Positions 49,501-57,814 of a stretch of 64,000 nucleotides of DNA are shown piece after piece. A model generated the notes under the pieces. That model was not told the DNA's origin. It saw only the letters and a list, made by a program, of their open reading frames with translations, and did not search any database. Source of the DNA: Luteibacter aegosomatis (GTDB lineage: Bacteria; Pseudomonadota; Gammaproteobacteria; Xanthomonadales; Rhodanobacteraceae); assembly GCF_023078455.1 (NCBI RefSeq), contig NZ_CP095740.1:3708001-3772000 (forward strand), read 5' to 3'. The first letter of the stretch is position 1. Every line of letters begins with the position of its first letter. The translations under genes were made by a program, and so were the position numbers.

Positions 49501-51784
49501 TCGTCGCTTGCCCGATGACGGGCGCGCCGGGCGCGATGGCGTTGACCGCGAACGTCCTCGTGACGGGCGCCGCCGCTTCGTACGGGCCACTGGCACCCAG
49601 GCTGGCCGTGATCGAACACGCCGGATCGGCCTTGACGAACGTCAGCGTGCCGCCGGACGTGATCGTGCAGACCTGTGGGGTCGTCGAGGAGAACGTCGGC
49701 TGGCGTCCCGATGCCGCCGACGCCGTCAGCGTGGGCGTGGTGCCGAAGTTCTGCGCGCCGGGGGGCGGGAACGTGATCGTGTCGGTGATCATCGGCGTCA
49801 CCGCCGCCGAGGCATCGGACGCATCGCCGGTCAGGCCCGCCTGGTTCCGGGCGGTGACGGTGAAGCGGTAGCTCGTGCCGCGAGCGAGTCCGGCAACGGT
49901 GATCGGACTGCCCGCGCCGGACTGGGTGAAACCACCCTGGTCCGACGTGACGACGTATTCGGCAATGGGCGAGCCACCGTTTTCCGCTGGCGCCGAGAAC
50001 GACACCACGGCCGACGCGGGATCCGACGCGGCGCCGGAGGCGGCCGTCGCCGAGACGCCGGTGGGCTTGCCCGGCGCGATCGCGGCGATCGTGATCGAGT
50101 AATTCCCGTCGCCGGTGAAACCCTGCCCGTCGGTGGCGGTGACGGTGAAGTTGAACGGTCCGCCGACAGCCGTCGTCGGCGTACCCGAGAGGACACCGCC
50201 CGCACCTAGCGCCAGGCCCGGTGGCAGGTTGCCGGTGGCTGAGAACGTGTACGAACCCGTTCCCCCGGATGCGGTAAACGTCTGCGAATACGGCTGGTGG
50301 TAGGTGCCGTTCGCCACGCTGGCCGGCGCCACCGTGATCGTCGGCCGCGCGGCGATCTGCAACGTGTAGTTCTGCGTGGCCGTCGCCGGCGTATTGTTGT
50401 TGTTCGGCGTGCTGTCCTTGACGATGACCGAGACCGGAAAGTCGCCCGACTGCGTCGGCGTGCCGCTGAAGGTGCCGGCGGATCCATCGAACGTCATGCC
50501 GCTCGGCAACGTGCCGCTCAGCGTATACGTGTAGGGCGCGACGCCGCCCGTGGTCGTCACCGTGGTGGTGGTGTAGGCACGGGTTGCCACGCCCGCGGGG
50601 AGACTGGTCGGCGCGATCGTCAGGCTGGGCGTGGCGACGGTGACGGTGAACGTCTTGTCGGCCGTTTGAGAGGACGCATCGGCAAGGTGCACGGCGATGT
50701 CGTAGACGCCCGCCGAGGTGGGCGTACCCGAGATCGTGCCGTCACCGGCGATGACGATGCCCGGCGGTGCGCCACTGGTGATCGTGTAGGTATACGGCGG
50801 CGTTCCACCCGTGGCTTGCACCTGCTGGGAGGTGGGCTGGCCGTAGGCCATCGCGTTCAGGCTGGTGGTCGAGATCGACAACGGCGGCGCCGAAATCACC
50901 ACGGTGTACGACGCGATACCGGAGATACCGTTGACGTCGGTGGCACGTACGGTGAAATTGAAGGTATTCGCCGTCGTGGGCGTGCCGCTGAGCACGCCGC
51001 CCGGAGACAACGACAGACCATTGGGCAACGAACCCGCGCTGACGGAAAAGGCGTAGGGACCGGCACCGCCGGTGGCGGAGAGGGTCGTCGACGTGTAGCC
51101 CACACCGCGCGTGCCGTTGGGCACCGTCGTGGGCTGCAGCGTGATCTGCGGCTCCGCGACGTTGACGCTGAAAGACTGCTGGGCGGTGTGCGAGGCGGAA
51201 TCCGTCACGCGCACGGTGAAGCTCGCGGTGCCGGTCTGGACGGTCGTGCCGGAAAGGAGGCCGCCGCTCGACAAGGTAATGCCTGGGGGCAAGGCGCCGC
51301 TGGAGATCGAAAACGTCAGCGGCGCGGTACCGCCGGTGGCTTGCACCTGCTGCGAGTAGGAAACGTTGTACGTGGGCGATGGCACGCTGGTCGTCGTAAT
51401 CGTCAACGACGCGGCGCCGATGGTCACCACGAAGTTCACCGGAACGCCCTGTCCATCGGTAACGGTAAAGCTGTCGGAGGTCGCGCCGTCGCCGTTGTTT
51501 ACGTAAGGCATCCCGAACGGGTTGGTGTCGGTGCCTCCGTTCGGATCGACGGTACCGTGCTGCGGCGGCGTGATGACTTGCGAAAACCCGCCCGTCGAGT
51601 CGGCGCAGTTGAAGAACACCGTCCCTCCGCTCGGAATTTGCGCGGTCTGCGTGCCGGAACAATCGGCCCATGCGTTGGACGCGACGCCGATCCATAGCAA
51701 CAGCAACCACGCCAGCGCATGCGGCACACCCCTATTCCGGCGCAGCGCCTTCGCGCTACGTCCGTTCGACGACAACGGCAACAT
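46505..51784 (-). CDS. Giant autotransporter with Ig-like (He_PIG) and FN3-like repeats
   Basis: 1759 residues from the ATG at 51784, which has AGGGG 6 bases upstream (a TTG 15 bases earlier is less likely). A signal peptide ends near ASNAWA. The passenger begins with a Cys-containing domain, then about five putative-Ig modules with the recurrent LSGTPT signature (such as [13 protein letters not shown]). Two fibronectin-III-like segments ([24 protein letters not shown]) alternate with FG-motif modules ([24 protein letters not shown]). Two more Ig modules and cadherin/Big-like repeats (e.g. [17 protein letters not shown]) follow. The last 270 or so residues form an outer-membrane autotransporter barrel ([16 protein letters not shown] through to GVEKKFGP). 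It is probably a surface adhesin. Confidence 0.9.
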   Translation of the reverse strand: MLPLSSNGRSAKALRRNRGVPHALAWLLLLWIGVASNAWADCSGTQTAQIPSGGTVFFNCADSTGGFSQVITPPQHGTVDPNGGTDTNPFGMPYVNNGDGATSDSFTVTDGQGVPVNFVVTIGAASLTITTTSVPSPTYNVSYSQQVQATGGTAPLTFSISSGALPPGITLSSGGLLSGTTVQTGTASFTVRVTDSASHTAQQSFSVNVAEPQITLQPTTVPNGTRGVGYTSTTLSATGGAGPYAFSVSAGSLPNGLSLSPGGVLSGTPTTANTFNFTVRATDVNGISGIASYTVVISAPPLSISTTSLNAMAYGQPTSQQVQATGGTPPYTYTITSGAPPGIVIAGDGTISGTPTSAGVYDIAVHLADASSQTADKTFTVTVATPSLTIAPTSLPAGVATRAYTTTTVTTTGGVAPYTYTLSGTLPSGMTFDGSAGTFSGTPTQSGDFPVSVIVKDSTPNNNNTPATATQNYTLQIAARPTITVAPASVANGTYHQPYSQTFTASGGTGSYTFSATGNLPPGLALGAGGVLSGTPTTAVGGPFNFTVTATDGQGFTGDGNYSITIAAIAPGKPTGVSATAASGAASDPASAVVSFSAPAENGGSPIAEYVVTSDQGGFTQSGAGSPITVAGLARGTSYRFTVTARNQAGLTGDASDASAAVTPMITDTITFPPPGAQNFGTTPTLTASAASGRQPTFSSTTPQVCTITSGGTLTFVKADPACSITASLGASGPYEAAAPVTRTFAVNAIAPGAPVIGQATTTPVAAGQVTGTASVSFSAPADSGGSTITGYTVTSHPDGITASVGAGATSATVTGLTLGRPYNFTVSATTGSAGAGPDSGTSNTVTPMAGQAITFDDPGSRNFGELVDLHATSTSGLTVSFASQTTNVCEMKSATQIQGIAPGTCTVRASQAGSVAYEVAPAVDRSFTILVPGGAVTITTASLPAPTRGVAYAQTIVAAGGAQPYTFTESGALPSGLAFNNGTISGTPTQSGSYSIQVTVTDQASQTDSKGYNFTVIAPALTFTPASLPVGKVGAAYPATTIAASGGIAPYAYAVASGTLPAGLTLSSGGVLSGTPTGAGSFPITIRATDSFGETGDQAYTVTVGDATPVAVDDAATVGANGNVSVPVTTNDTGGPITSIAVSQQPAHGTATVNGLNAVYTPAHDFFGTDTFKYTGTGPGGTSNAATVTVTVSPGVVPTVTTHKATVLAGKPVTIHAAEGATNGPFTAAAVVDAPSSGTVQVQGTDLVYTPAEDASGDITFTYTLSNAFGASQPAQVTVTVNPLPVAPPVSATALQGRDVRVNLSAGARGGPFTGADVVSVSPAHAGATRIESAADGYTLVFNAAPSFTGGTVQIAYTLRNAYATSAPGYVTVTVTPRPDPSKDPEVLGVLSAQADATRRMAVGQISNFQRRLEMLHSGGANGFTNGITIASAGSSRGKDAYADLRSAHDEASRRYLVQPDADSAASTANATSQHGTLPGDVSVWTGGAVNFGKSQVGGSDNGTDFTTSGLSFGVDKQFSDKLAVGAGVGYGHDNSDVGNNGSRSAVDSYNVALYGSYRPTASFYIDALAGYQWLSFDSHRFVTADGNRVTGSRDGKQWFASMSAGYNHVGDDMQFTPYGRLDVARARLDAFTEHGDDIYALDYRGQTVKTTTATVGVLAQWSAKRDYGIWAPQLRAEFGHDMQGSSQAAIRYADMLDGPLYRATLYRQSRNHTLLGAGIVLQTNGGWMLRAEYQNQLDNTSRDNQSILLGVEKKFGP

Positions 51785-52100
51785 GTTTTTCCCCTGCAAG
51801 CCAGCGCGACGACTCCGACATCCGGATGACGCGATGCGCGCTGGCGTTTCTCCCCTGTGAGAAATCTTATCTTACCCCGGCGTTTTGCGCCGTCGTGTGA
51901 AAGCCGCTGATTACGTCAATTCGGCAATTCAACCGTCGTCCGCATCGGTTGGGGCATCGCTTCGCCGACAGGCTTCCATGCATCGACTGCGTTTCGACGC
52001 GTACGCCAAGGCGCAGCGAATCGGCACTTGAATTCATCTTGCCAAACCGGCAAGAGTCGGCCGCGCGTCACTCCAGCCCGCGCATCCATGGGGGAAAACG
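51785..52100. promoter_or_regulatory. Divergent intergenic region, autotransporter / tail-collar operon
   Basis: 316 bases without a gene, presumably carrying both promoters. For the autotransporter, TAAGATAAGAT near 51868 lies about 80 bases upstream of the start, preceded by a CGGCG-TTTTG-CGCCG inverted repeat. AATT-CGGC-AATT lies near 51920. On the plus strand, TTGAATTC (about 52030) is followed by a CTTGCC-AAACC-GGCAAG repeat. No consensus -35/-10 pair is convincing, so alternative sigma factors or activators are possible. Confidence 0.4.
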
Positions 52101-52625
52101 ATGTCCGATCCATACCTCGGCCAGATCATGATGGCCGGCTTCAACTTCGCGCCGAGAGGGTACGCGCTCTGTAACGGGCAGACCTTGCCCATCGCGCAGA
52201 ACTCGGCGTTATTCGCCTTGCTCGGCATCGCTTACGGCGGCAATGGAACCAGCAACTTCATGCTTCCGAACCTGCAGGGCCGCACGCCGGTCGGCCAGGG
52301 CCCGTTGCCGGGCGGCTCCAACTACCCCATCGGCCAATCCGCGGGCGTGGAGAACGTCGTGCTCACCGAACAGCAGATGCCGGCGCACAACCATTTCGTG
52401 ATCGCCACGAACCAGGGCGCCACGATCAAGGCACCCGGCGGCAACTACTTCGCGAACAATCCGTCCGAGTTCATCTATGGCGATCCGAGCGGCCCGAAGG
52501 TGCCTCTTGCCGGAACCACCGTCGGCCCGAACGGCAGCGGTCAAGGCCACGCCAACATGCAGCCTTTCCGGACGATCAGCTTCGCCATCGCGCTGACCGG
52601 CGTGTTCCCTCCCCATCAGTCCTGA
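52101..52625 (+). CDS. Tail-collar domain protein 1
   Basis: 174 residues. An N-terminal phage tail collar domain: YLGQIMMAGFNFAPRGYALC, then LFALLGIAYGGNGTSNFMLP. A Gly/Asn-rich, His-containing middle (MPAHNHFVIATNQG) and a C-terminal FRTISFAIALTGVFPPHQS follow. Orphan relatives, outside prophages, are often called microcystin-dependent protein homologues; their function is unknown. No signal peptide. GGGGG lies 7 bases before the ATG. First of three tandem paralogues. Confidence 0.85.
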   Translation: MSDPYLGQIMMAGFNFAPRGYALCNGQTLPIAQNSALFALLGIAYGGNGTSNFMLPNLQGRTPVGQGPLPGGSNYPIGQSAGVENVVLTEQQMPAHNHFVIATNQGATIKAPGGNYFANNPSEFIYGDPSGPKVPLAGTTVGPNGSGQGHANMQPFRTISFAIALTGVFPPHQS

Positions 52626-52635
52626 CGGAATTTCC

Positions 52636-53184
52636 ATGAGCGACCAATACGTAGGCGAGATTCGCCTTTTCGGTTTTCCGCGCATCCCGGACGGCTGGTT
52701 CGCGTGCGACGGCAGCCTGAAGTCGATCGCCCAGTACGAAGTTCTCTATGCGCTGCTGGGAACCACTTATGGCGGCGATGGGATCACGACCTTCGGCGTA
52801 CCCGATCTTCGCGGACAAGTGCCGCTTCACCAGGGCAACGGCCTGGGCCTGACGCCGCGCCCCCTAGGCTCGACCGGCGGCACGCTGCAGGTGACGCTGA
52901 CGTCGTCCCAGCTTCCCACCCATAGCCACCCGATGTACGCGGTCACCGCGAATGCGACGTCGGGCGCGCCGAACGGATTGATGACGGCCGCCATCGTCAA
53001 CAACGCGCCGCCGCCGGCACCCGCCGACCAGTTCTACATCAACCCCGTCACGGTGCAGCCCGCGCCCATGAACGCCAACACCCTACAGGCCCAGGGCGGC
53101 AATCAGCCGCACGACAACATGATGCCGACGCTGGTGGCGAGCTTCTGCATCGCCTACCTCGGCGTCTTTCCGTCGCAGTCCTGA
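52636..53184 (+). CDS. Tail-collar domain protein 2
   Basis: 182 residues, clearly paralogous to its neighbours: YVGEIRLFGFPRIPDGWFAC, LYALLGTTYGGDGITTFGVP, QLPTHSHPMYAVT, and the end FCIAYLGVFPSQS. The middle is rich in Ala, Pro and Asn and differs between copies. It starts 10 bases after copy 1 with a weak ribosome site. No secretion signal is visible, so export, if it happens, needs another route. Confidence 0.85.
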   Translation: MSDQYVGEIRLFGFPRIPDGWFACDGSLKSIAQYEVLYALLGTTYGGDGITTFGVPDLRGQVPLHQGNGLGLTPRPLGSTGGTLQVTLTSSQLPTHSHPMYAVTANATSGAPNGLMTAAIVNNAPPPAPADQFYINPVTVQPAPMNANTLQAQGGNQPHDNMMPTLVASFCIAYLGVFPSQS

Positions 53185-53213
53185 CCCGACCAGATCATCA
53201 GAGAGAAATCGTC

Positions 53214-53741
53214 ATGGATCCCTACATCGGTGAAATCAGGCTGTTCGGCTTCAATTACCCGACCCAGGGCTGGCTACTCTGCGCCGGGCAGATTCTTTCG
53301 ATCCAGCAATACAGCGCGCTCTTCGCCCTGCTCGGCACGAACTACGGCGGCAACGGCACCACCACGTTCGCCCTGCCCAACTACTGCGGGCGCGCCCCGG
53401 CGGGCCAGGGCACCGGCCCGGGGCTTCCGCCCATGGTGCTGGGGGAAGCCGCCGGCTCCGAATCGATCACGTTGCTGAGCGCGCAGATGCCGAATCACGA
53501 TCACGCCCTGAACGCCTACGTCCAGGGCACCAATCGTTTGACCGCTCCGAACTCGGGGGCGGCGCTGGGAAATTCGACCAAGGCCTCGAGCTTCATCAAC
53601 GGCACGCCACCCCTCAACAGCATGTTCGCGCCGCAGACGATCGGTGCCACAGGCGGCACCCTGCCGCATGAGAATCGACAGCCGTATCTCGTACTGAATT
53701 ACTGCATCGCCACCGAGGGCGTTTTTCCGTCGTTTTCGTGA
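53214..53741 (+). CDS. Tail-collar domain protein 3
   Basis: 175 residues: YIGEIRLFGFNYPTQGWLLC, LFALLGTNYGGNGTTTFALP, QMPNHDHALNAYVQG, and the end NYCIATEGVFPSFS. AGAGAG precedes the ATG. Its stop codon overlaps the GTG start of the following acetyltransferase (GTGA). With copies 1 and 2 it makes a likely hetero-oligomeric set; this is inference. Confidence 0.85.
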   Translation: MDPYIGEIRLFGFNYPTQGWLLCAGQILSIQQYSALFALLGTNYGGNGTTTFALPNYCGRAPAGQGTGPGLPPMVLGEAAGSESITLLSAQMPNHDHALNAYVQGTNRLTAPNSGAALGNSTKASSFINGTPPLNSMFAPQTIGATGGTLPHENRQPYLVLNYCIATEGVFPSFS

Positions 53742-54265
53742 ACGGCCCATGGACGCCGTTTCCTCCATGCACGGGGTCGGTCTCCGACCTCGTGCCGGAT
53801 GGCCTCGACCTGCGGCGGGCGACGGATAGCGATGTGGCGTTCCTGAGGCGTCTCTACGCGGACTCCCGAGCCGGCGAACTCGCGATCGTGCCATGGCCCG
53901 AAGCGGTGCTTGACGCCTTCCTGGATTCCCAGTTCGCGCTCCAGCATCGGCACTATGTGACGCACTTCGCCCGGGCGGATTTCTTCATCGTCGAACGACA
54001 GGGCGTTCCCGTGGGAAGGTTCTACGTCGACGATCGCGACGACCATCGCCACGTGATCGATATCAGCCTGTGCATCGGCGACCAGGGAAAGGGACACGGC
54101 ACACGCCTCATGCAGGCGCTGATGTCACGGGCCGCGCGCGCCCGGCAGAGCGTGACGTTGCAGGTGAGTCAGGCCAATCACCACGCGCAGGCCTTCTATC
54201 GGCGACTCGGTTTTCAGGTGATCGGCGAAAACGGTTCGCACCTCGCGATGCAGTGGATCAGTTGA
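53738..54265 (+). CDS. GNAT-family N-acetyltransferase in the tail-collar operon
   Basis: 175 residues from a GTG that overlaps the preceding stop. GNAT features: LRRATDSDVAFLRRLYADSR at the start, VPVGRFYVDDRDD, the acetyl-CoA-binding DQGKGHGTRLMQALMSRA, and the final strand AFYRRLGFQVIGENGSHLAM. The substrate is unknown; coupling to the collar genes suggests it may acetylate a collar protein or a surface component. It overlaps the convergent gene by 8 bases. Confidence 0.8.
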   Translation: MNGPWTPFPPCTGSVSDLVPDGLDLRRATDSDVAFLRRLYADSRAGELAIVPWPEAVLDAFLDSQFALQHRHYVTHFARADFFIVERQGVPVGRFYVDDRDDHRHVIDISLCIGDQGKGHGTRLMQALMSRAARARQSVTLQVSQANHHAQAFYRRLGFQVIGENGSHLAMQWIS

Positions 54266-54551
54266 ACACCGCCTGGTAGAGAAAGCCGTCGCGGTCTCGT
54301 GCGACCGGCACGAGGAAGATGCCGAAATCGCCCAGGGTCGAGCCGTTCATGGCGTAGATGCGCTGGGGAAACACGACGGCTGCTTCATGGCGGAAGACCA
54401 GCGAGAATGGCTCGCGGACCATGCCGGGCACCTGGCGGCCAGGCAGCCGAACGGCCTCGACCAGGGTGAACGAGGCGGCCTGCCCTTCGACGTCGACCGA
54501 GAATGCGTCGCCGATCCGTCCGGCGAAATCGGAAAGCTGCAGGAAGCGCAT
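54258..54551 (-). CDS. DUF6916-like small protein
   Basis: 97 residues. MRFLQLSDFAGRIGDAFSVD, then REPFSLVFRHEA, FPQRIYAMNGSTLGDFGIFL and the end GFLYQAVFN. The pattern resembles the DUF6916 family, which I recall being encoded near orphan tail-collar genes. No function is known. It is convergent with the GNAT gene and overlaps it by 8 bases. Family call from recalled pattern. Confidence 0.6.
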   Translation of the reverse strand: MRFLQLSDFAGRIGDAFSVDVEGQAASFTLVEAVRLPGRQVPGMVREPFSLVFRHEAAVVFPQRIYAMNGSTLGDFGIFLVPVARDRDGFLYQAVFN

Positions 54552-54604
54552 GAGTCGTCATTCCCCGATACGAACCCCGAGCATGCCGCGTCCGGGATGG
54601 CGGT

Positions 54605-55060
54605 TCAAGCGCGCGGTGACAGCCTGAAGACGCTGTCGATCTCCACCGGAATACCCATCGGCAGCGTATGCACGCCGAGCGCGCTGCGGGCCGGAAGACG
54701 GTCTGCGCCAAACACGTCACGCAGGAGGTCGCTTGCACCGTCGGCGATCGCGGGATGTTGCGTGAAGCCGTCGATGGCGCGCACGTAGACGGTCAGGCGC
54801 GTGCAGCGTTCGACGCGATCGAGGCCGACCGCGTCATGCAGGCAGGAGAGGATCATCAGCATCGTGATCCGCGCGGCGTCGTAACCTTCCGCCAGCGACA
54901 ACTCGGCCGATACGCGCCCCTTGACCGGCTTGCCGTCGATGAAAGGTCCCAGGCCGGAGACGTAGGCCGTGTCGCCGTCGACGGAGACGACGCGGTACGA
55001 ACCCAACGCGGCGAGGGGCGGCGGCAACACGATGCCGAGGGCGGTGAGGCGTTCGATCAT
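54605..55060 (-). CDS. RidA (YjgF/YER057c/UK114) family protein
   Basis: 151 residues from the ATG at 55060 (MIERLTALGIVLPPPLAALG), which has AAGGAG 9 bases upstream; a longer form from 55087 is possible. The fold is shown by YVSGLGPFIDGKPVKGRVSA, LHDAVGLDRVERCTRLTVYV and the end LPMGIPVEIDSVFRL. RidA proteins hydrolyse reactive imine/enamine intermediates, but this longer RidA-like subgroup is uncharacterised. It is the gene downstream of ychF, beyond a terminator. Confidence 0.8.
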   Translation of the reverse strand: MIERLTALGIVLPPPLAALGSYRVVSVDGDTAYVSGLGPFIDGKPVKGRVSAELSLAEGYDAARITMLMILSCLHDAVGLDRVERCTRLTVYVRAIDGFTQHPAIADGASDLLRDVFGADRLPARSALGVHTLPMGIPVEIDSVFRLSPRA

Positions 55061-55125
55061 GACGCGCGGCTCCTTCATGGGAGCCATCACGCTACGCCCG
55101 CACGCGCCGGGCTTCTTGACCGATC

Positions 55126-55160
55126 GAAACGAGAAGGCCCCGGGATCGCCGGGGCCTTTC
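55126..55160 (-). terminator. Terminator after ychF
   Basis: A 10-bp perfect stem AAGGCCCCGG-5-CCGGGGCCTT (55134-55158), followed on the minus strand by CTCGTTTCG. It lies 15 bases after the ychF stop. Confidence 0.75.
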
Positions 55161-55173
55161 GATGGGATGTCGG

Positions 55174-56265
55174 TCAGACGTTGAAGCGGAAGTGCAGTAC
55201 GTCGCCTTCCTTGACGAGGTATTCCTTGCCTTCGAGGCGGAGGCGACCGGCTTCCTTCGCGCCCTGTTCGCCCTTGAACTTGATGTAGTCGTCGTAGGCC
55301 ACCGTTTCGGCGCGGATGAAGCCGCGCTCGAAATCGGTGTGGATGACGCCTGCCGCCTGCGGCGCGGTGGAACCGGCGCGGACCTGCCATGCGCGCACTT
55401 CCTGCACGCCGGCGGTGAAGTAGGTCTGCAGGCCGAGCAGTTTGTAACCGGCGCGGATCACGCGATTGAGACCGGGCTCGTCCAGGCCGAGGTCCTTCAG
55501 GAACTCGTCGCGATCGGCGTCCTCGAGCTGGGCGAGTTCTTCCTCGATGGCGGCGCATACCGGCACCACCTCGGCACCCTCTTCCTGCGCGCGGGCGCGC
55601 ACGGCGTCGAGGTGCGGGTTGTTCTCGAAGCCGTCTTCCGCCACGTTGGCGATGTACATGATCGGCTTGAGCGTGATGAGGAACATGTCGCGGACGAGGG
55701 CTTTCTCTTCCGCGTCGAGGCCGGCGGTGCGCGCCGACTTGCCCTGGTCGAGCACCTTGGCGAGCTTCTCGAGCACGGGTTTGCGGGCCAGGGCGTCCTT
55801 GTCGTTGGCCTTGGCTGCACGCGTGGCGCGATCCAACGCCTTCAGCACGGACTCGAGGTCGGCCAGCGCCAGCTCGGTGTCGATGGTTTCGATGTCGGCG
55901 ATGGGATCGACCTTGTTCGCCACGTGGATGACGTTGCCGTCTTCGAAGCAGCGCACCACGTGGGCGATGGCGTCGGTTTCGCGGATGTGCGCGAGGAACT
56001 TGTTGCCCAGGCCCTCCCCCTTCGACGCGCCGGCCACGAGGCCCGCGATGTCGACGAATTCCATGGTGGTGGGAATGATGCGCTGGGGCTTCACGATGGC
56101 CGCCAGCTCGTTCAGGCGCGGATCGGGCACGGGCACGATGCCGGTGTTCGGCTCGATGGTGCAGAACGGGAAGTTGGCCGCCGCGATGCCGGCCTTGGTC
56201 AGCGCGTTGAAGAGGGTGGACTTGCCGACGTTAGGCAGACCGACGATGCCGCATTTGATGCCCAT
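55174..56265 (-). CDS. ychF: Ribosome-binding ATPase YchF
   Basis: 363 residues, the family length. [40 protein letters not shown] and the nucleotide-specificity stretch NVAEDG (in place of NKxD, giving ATP preference) are present. The C-terminal TGS domain has [20 protein letters not shown] and [10 protein letters not shown]. It binds the 50S subunit and is linked to stress control. The usual pth-ychF pair is kept, with a 151-base gap. Confidence 0.97.
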   Translation of the reverse strand: MGIKCGIVGLPNVGKSTLFNALTKAGIAAANFPFCTIEPNTGIVPVPDPRLNELAAIVKPQRIIPTTMEFVDIAGLVAGASKGEGLGNKFLAHIRETDAIAHVVRCFEDGNVIHVANKVDPIADIETIDTELALADLESVLKALDRATRAAKANDKDALARKPVLEKLAKVLDQGKSARTAGLDAEEKALVRDMFLITLKPIMYIANVAEDGFENNPHLDAVRARAQEEGAEVVPVCAAIEEELAQLEDADRDEFLKDLGLDEPGLNRVIRAGYKLLGLQTYFTAGVQEVRAWQVRAGSTAPQAAGVIHTDFERGFIRAETVAYDDYIKFKGEQGAKEAGRLRLEGKEYLVKEGDVLHFRFNV

Positions 56266-56321
56266 GGGCGATGCTCTCGATGATGTCGCGATGTGGGTGG
56301 CTTACCGAGCATCGCCCCGTA

Positions 56322-56365
56322 AGTCGGGCCTACGGCCCTGTGAGTCGGCCGCTTTGCGGCCTGTG
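56322..56365. repeat. Tandem pair of short palindromic units
   Basis: AGTCGGGCCTACGGCCCTGTG (21 bases, shown here as two parts AGTCGGGCC and TACGGCCCTGTG) is followed directly by a 23-base variant with core GGCCGCTTTGCGGCC. Each unit folds into a short hairpin. They lie in the pth-ychF gap. A related CGAAGCGGGCCTACG string occurs near 620-635 after mutL. Confidence 0.45.
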
Positions 56366-56416
56366 AACCGTGGGCGTCGCAAGGAACCTCTGCGCCACTC
56401 CCTTACGGTTCGCTGT

Positions 56417-56995
56417 TCACGCAGCCGTATGCAAGCGCTTCATGGCTTCCTCGAACTTGCCCGACAGCGCGAGGGGCAGCACGTCGAACGCGCGCCCGAG
56501 GCCGATCATGATGGCCTCTTCGTCGGCGGCGCTGGGACGTCCGAGCACCCAGGGCGTGACCTTGTCCTTGTGCCCGGGATGGCCGATGCCGACCCGCAGG
56601 CGGTGGAACTTGCCGTGGCCCAGGTGGGCCATGATGTCGCGCAGTCCGTTCTGGCCGCCGTGGCCGCCGTCGAACTTCATGCGCACGGTGCCCGGAGGCA
56701 GGTCGAGCTCGTCGTGGGCGACGAGGCACTCCTCCGGGGCGATTTTGTAGTAGCGCAGCGCCGAGGCGACGGCGATGCCGCTCTTGTTCATGAAGGTGGC
56801 CGGCTTGAGCAGCCAGACCGCTTCGCCGCCGAGGCGGATCTTGCAGGTTTCGCCGTGCAGCTTGCCGTCGAACGACCAGCGCTCGCCCTGGTCGAGGGCC
56901 AAGGCATCGACGCACCAGAACCCGGCATTGTGCCGGGTTCTGACGTATTCGGCCCCGGGGTTACCGAGGCCGACGATGAGACGTAGTGAAGCCAT
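56417..56995 (-). CDS. pth: Peptidyl-tRNA hydrolase
   Basis: 192 residues from the ATG at 56995 (MASLRLIVGLGNPGAEYVRT). Catalytic His in RTRHNAGF, substrate Asn in NKSGIAV, and VAHDELDLPPGTVRMKFDGG then HGGQNGLRDI are all present. It recycles peptidyl-tRNAs released from ribosomes. It lies downstream of rplY across a REP-like element, in the usual prs-rplY-pth-ychF order. Confidence 0.97.
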   Translation of the reverse strand: MASLRLIVGLGNPGAEYVRTRHNAGFWCVDALALDQGERWSFDGKLHGETCKIRLGGEAVWLLKPATFMNKSGIAVASALRYYKIAPEECLVAHDELDLPPGTVRMKFDGGHGGQNGLRDIMAHLGHGKFHRLRVGIGHPGHKDKVTPWVLGRPSAADEEAIMIGLGRAFDVLPLALSGKFEEAMKRLHTAA

Positions 56996-57010
56996 GCTTG
57001 CAAACGGAAC

Positions 57011-57091
57011 CTGTGTGGGAGCCGCCTCGGCGGCCATGGAGCGGGGTCACCGCTTCGTTGGCGTTTCGCCGATGAATCGGCTCCCACAGGG
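57011..57091. repeat. REP-like inverted pair (GTGGGAGCCG type)
   Basis: Two head-to-head units, GTGGGAGCCGCCTCGGCGGC on one strand and GTGGGAGCCGATTCATCGGC on the other, fill the 102-base rplY-pth gap. Each is GTGGGAGC plus a short hairpin, the layout of REP sequences mobilised by RAYT (TnpA-REP) transposases. The hairpin sequences differ from the 2532 and 7357 copies. Confidence 0.75.
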
Positions 57092-57097
57092 TGCCGA

Positions 57098-57733
57098 TTA
57101 CTTCTTCTCTTCGGCCGGGGCGTCGCCGCCTTCGGCGGTCGGATCGACTTCTTCCTGGATCGAGGCCACGGTGACGACGGCGACGTCGTGCTCCTTGCCC
57201 AGGCCCAGCTCCGGCACTTCCACGCCCTTCGGGAGCTTGAGGTCCGAAAGGTGGATGATGTCGCCGGCCTTGAGGTCGGCCAGGTCGATTTCGATGAACT
57301 CCGGGAGATCCTTCGGCAGGCAGGAGACCGTCACTTCCGTGAGGTTGTGCGAGATCACCAGACCGGCGGTCTTGCCGGCCGGGGACTTCTCCTGGTTCAG
57401 GAAGTGCAGCGGCACGGCGACGCGAACGGCTTCGTTCTCGTTCACGCGCTGGAAGTCCATGTGCAGCATGAGCTGCTTGAACGGATGCTTCTGCCAGTCC
57501 TTGATGAGGACGCTCTGCTTCTTGCCGTCGACGGTCAGTTCGATCACCGACGAGTAGAACGACTCGAAACGCGAGCCGAGCAGGATGTCGTTGTGAAGGA
57601 CCTGGATCGCCTGCGGGGCTTCGCCCGCGCCATAGACGATCGCCGGCACGTAGCCCGCCGTACGAAGGCGGCGGCTCGCACCCTTCCCTTCGATCTTGCG
57701 GCTCGTGGCCGTGAGCTGATGATTGGTAGCCAT
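57098..57733 (-). CDS. rplY: 50S ribosomal protein L25/Ctc, long form
   Basis: 211 residues. The N-terminal L25 domain binds 5S rRNA (RKIEGKGASRRLRTAGYVPA, VYGAGEAP). A C-terminal beta domain of the TL5/CTC type follows (VTVSCLPKDLPEFIEIDLAD, KLPKGVEVPEL). An acidic tail with GGDAPAEEKK ends it. It is twice as long as E. coli L25, as in most bacteria. It lies between prs and pth. Confidence 0.96.
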   Translation of the reverse strand: MATNHQLTATSRKIEGKGASRRLRTAGYVPAIVYGAGEAPQAIQVLHNDILLGSRFESFYSSVIELTVDGKKQSVLIKDWQKHPFKQLMLHMDFQRVNENEAVRVAVPLHFLNQEKSPAGKTAGLVISHNLTEVTVSCLPKDLPEFIEIDLADLKAGDIIHLSDLKLPKGVEVPELGLGKEHDVAVVTVASIQEEVDPTAEGGDAPAEEKK

Positions 57734-57752
57734 TGGTGTTGCCTCAAGTGAA

Positions 57753-57768
57753 ACCGCCTCGCGGCGGT
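57753..57768 (-). other. GCGA-tetraloop hairpin between prs and rplY
   Basis: ACCGCC-GCGA-GGCGGT on the minus strand, followed by TTCACTT, 20 bases before rplY. A second CTCCCC/GGGGAG stem lies near 57781-57803, just after prs. The T-run is short; partial termination or processing is possible. Confidence 0.5.
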
Positions 57769-57814
57769 GGGTAAAGGACTCCCCCGCGACCAGGGGAGCC
57801 CGAAAAACGATGGA

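Noticed and set aside
46877..50209. 1110-codon plus-strand frame opposite the autotransporter
   Set aside because: Very Arg/Gly-rich with no domain; it is the antisense shadow of a repeat-rich gene with clear protein features on the minus strand.
52101..53741. Prophage remnant, suggested by the tail-collar domains
   Set aside because: No integrase, capsid, terminase, tail tube or lysis genes and no attachment repeats are nearby. The collar genes stand alone with an acetyltransferase.
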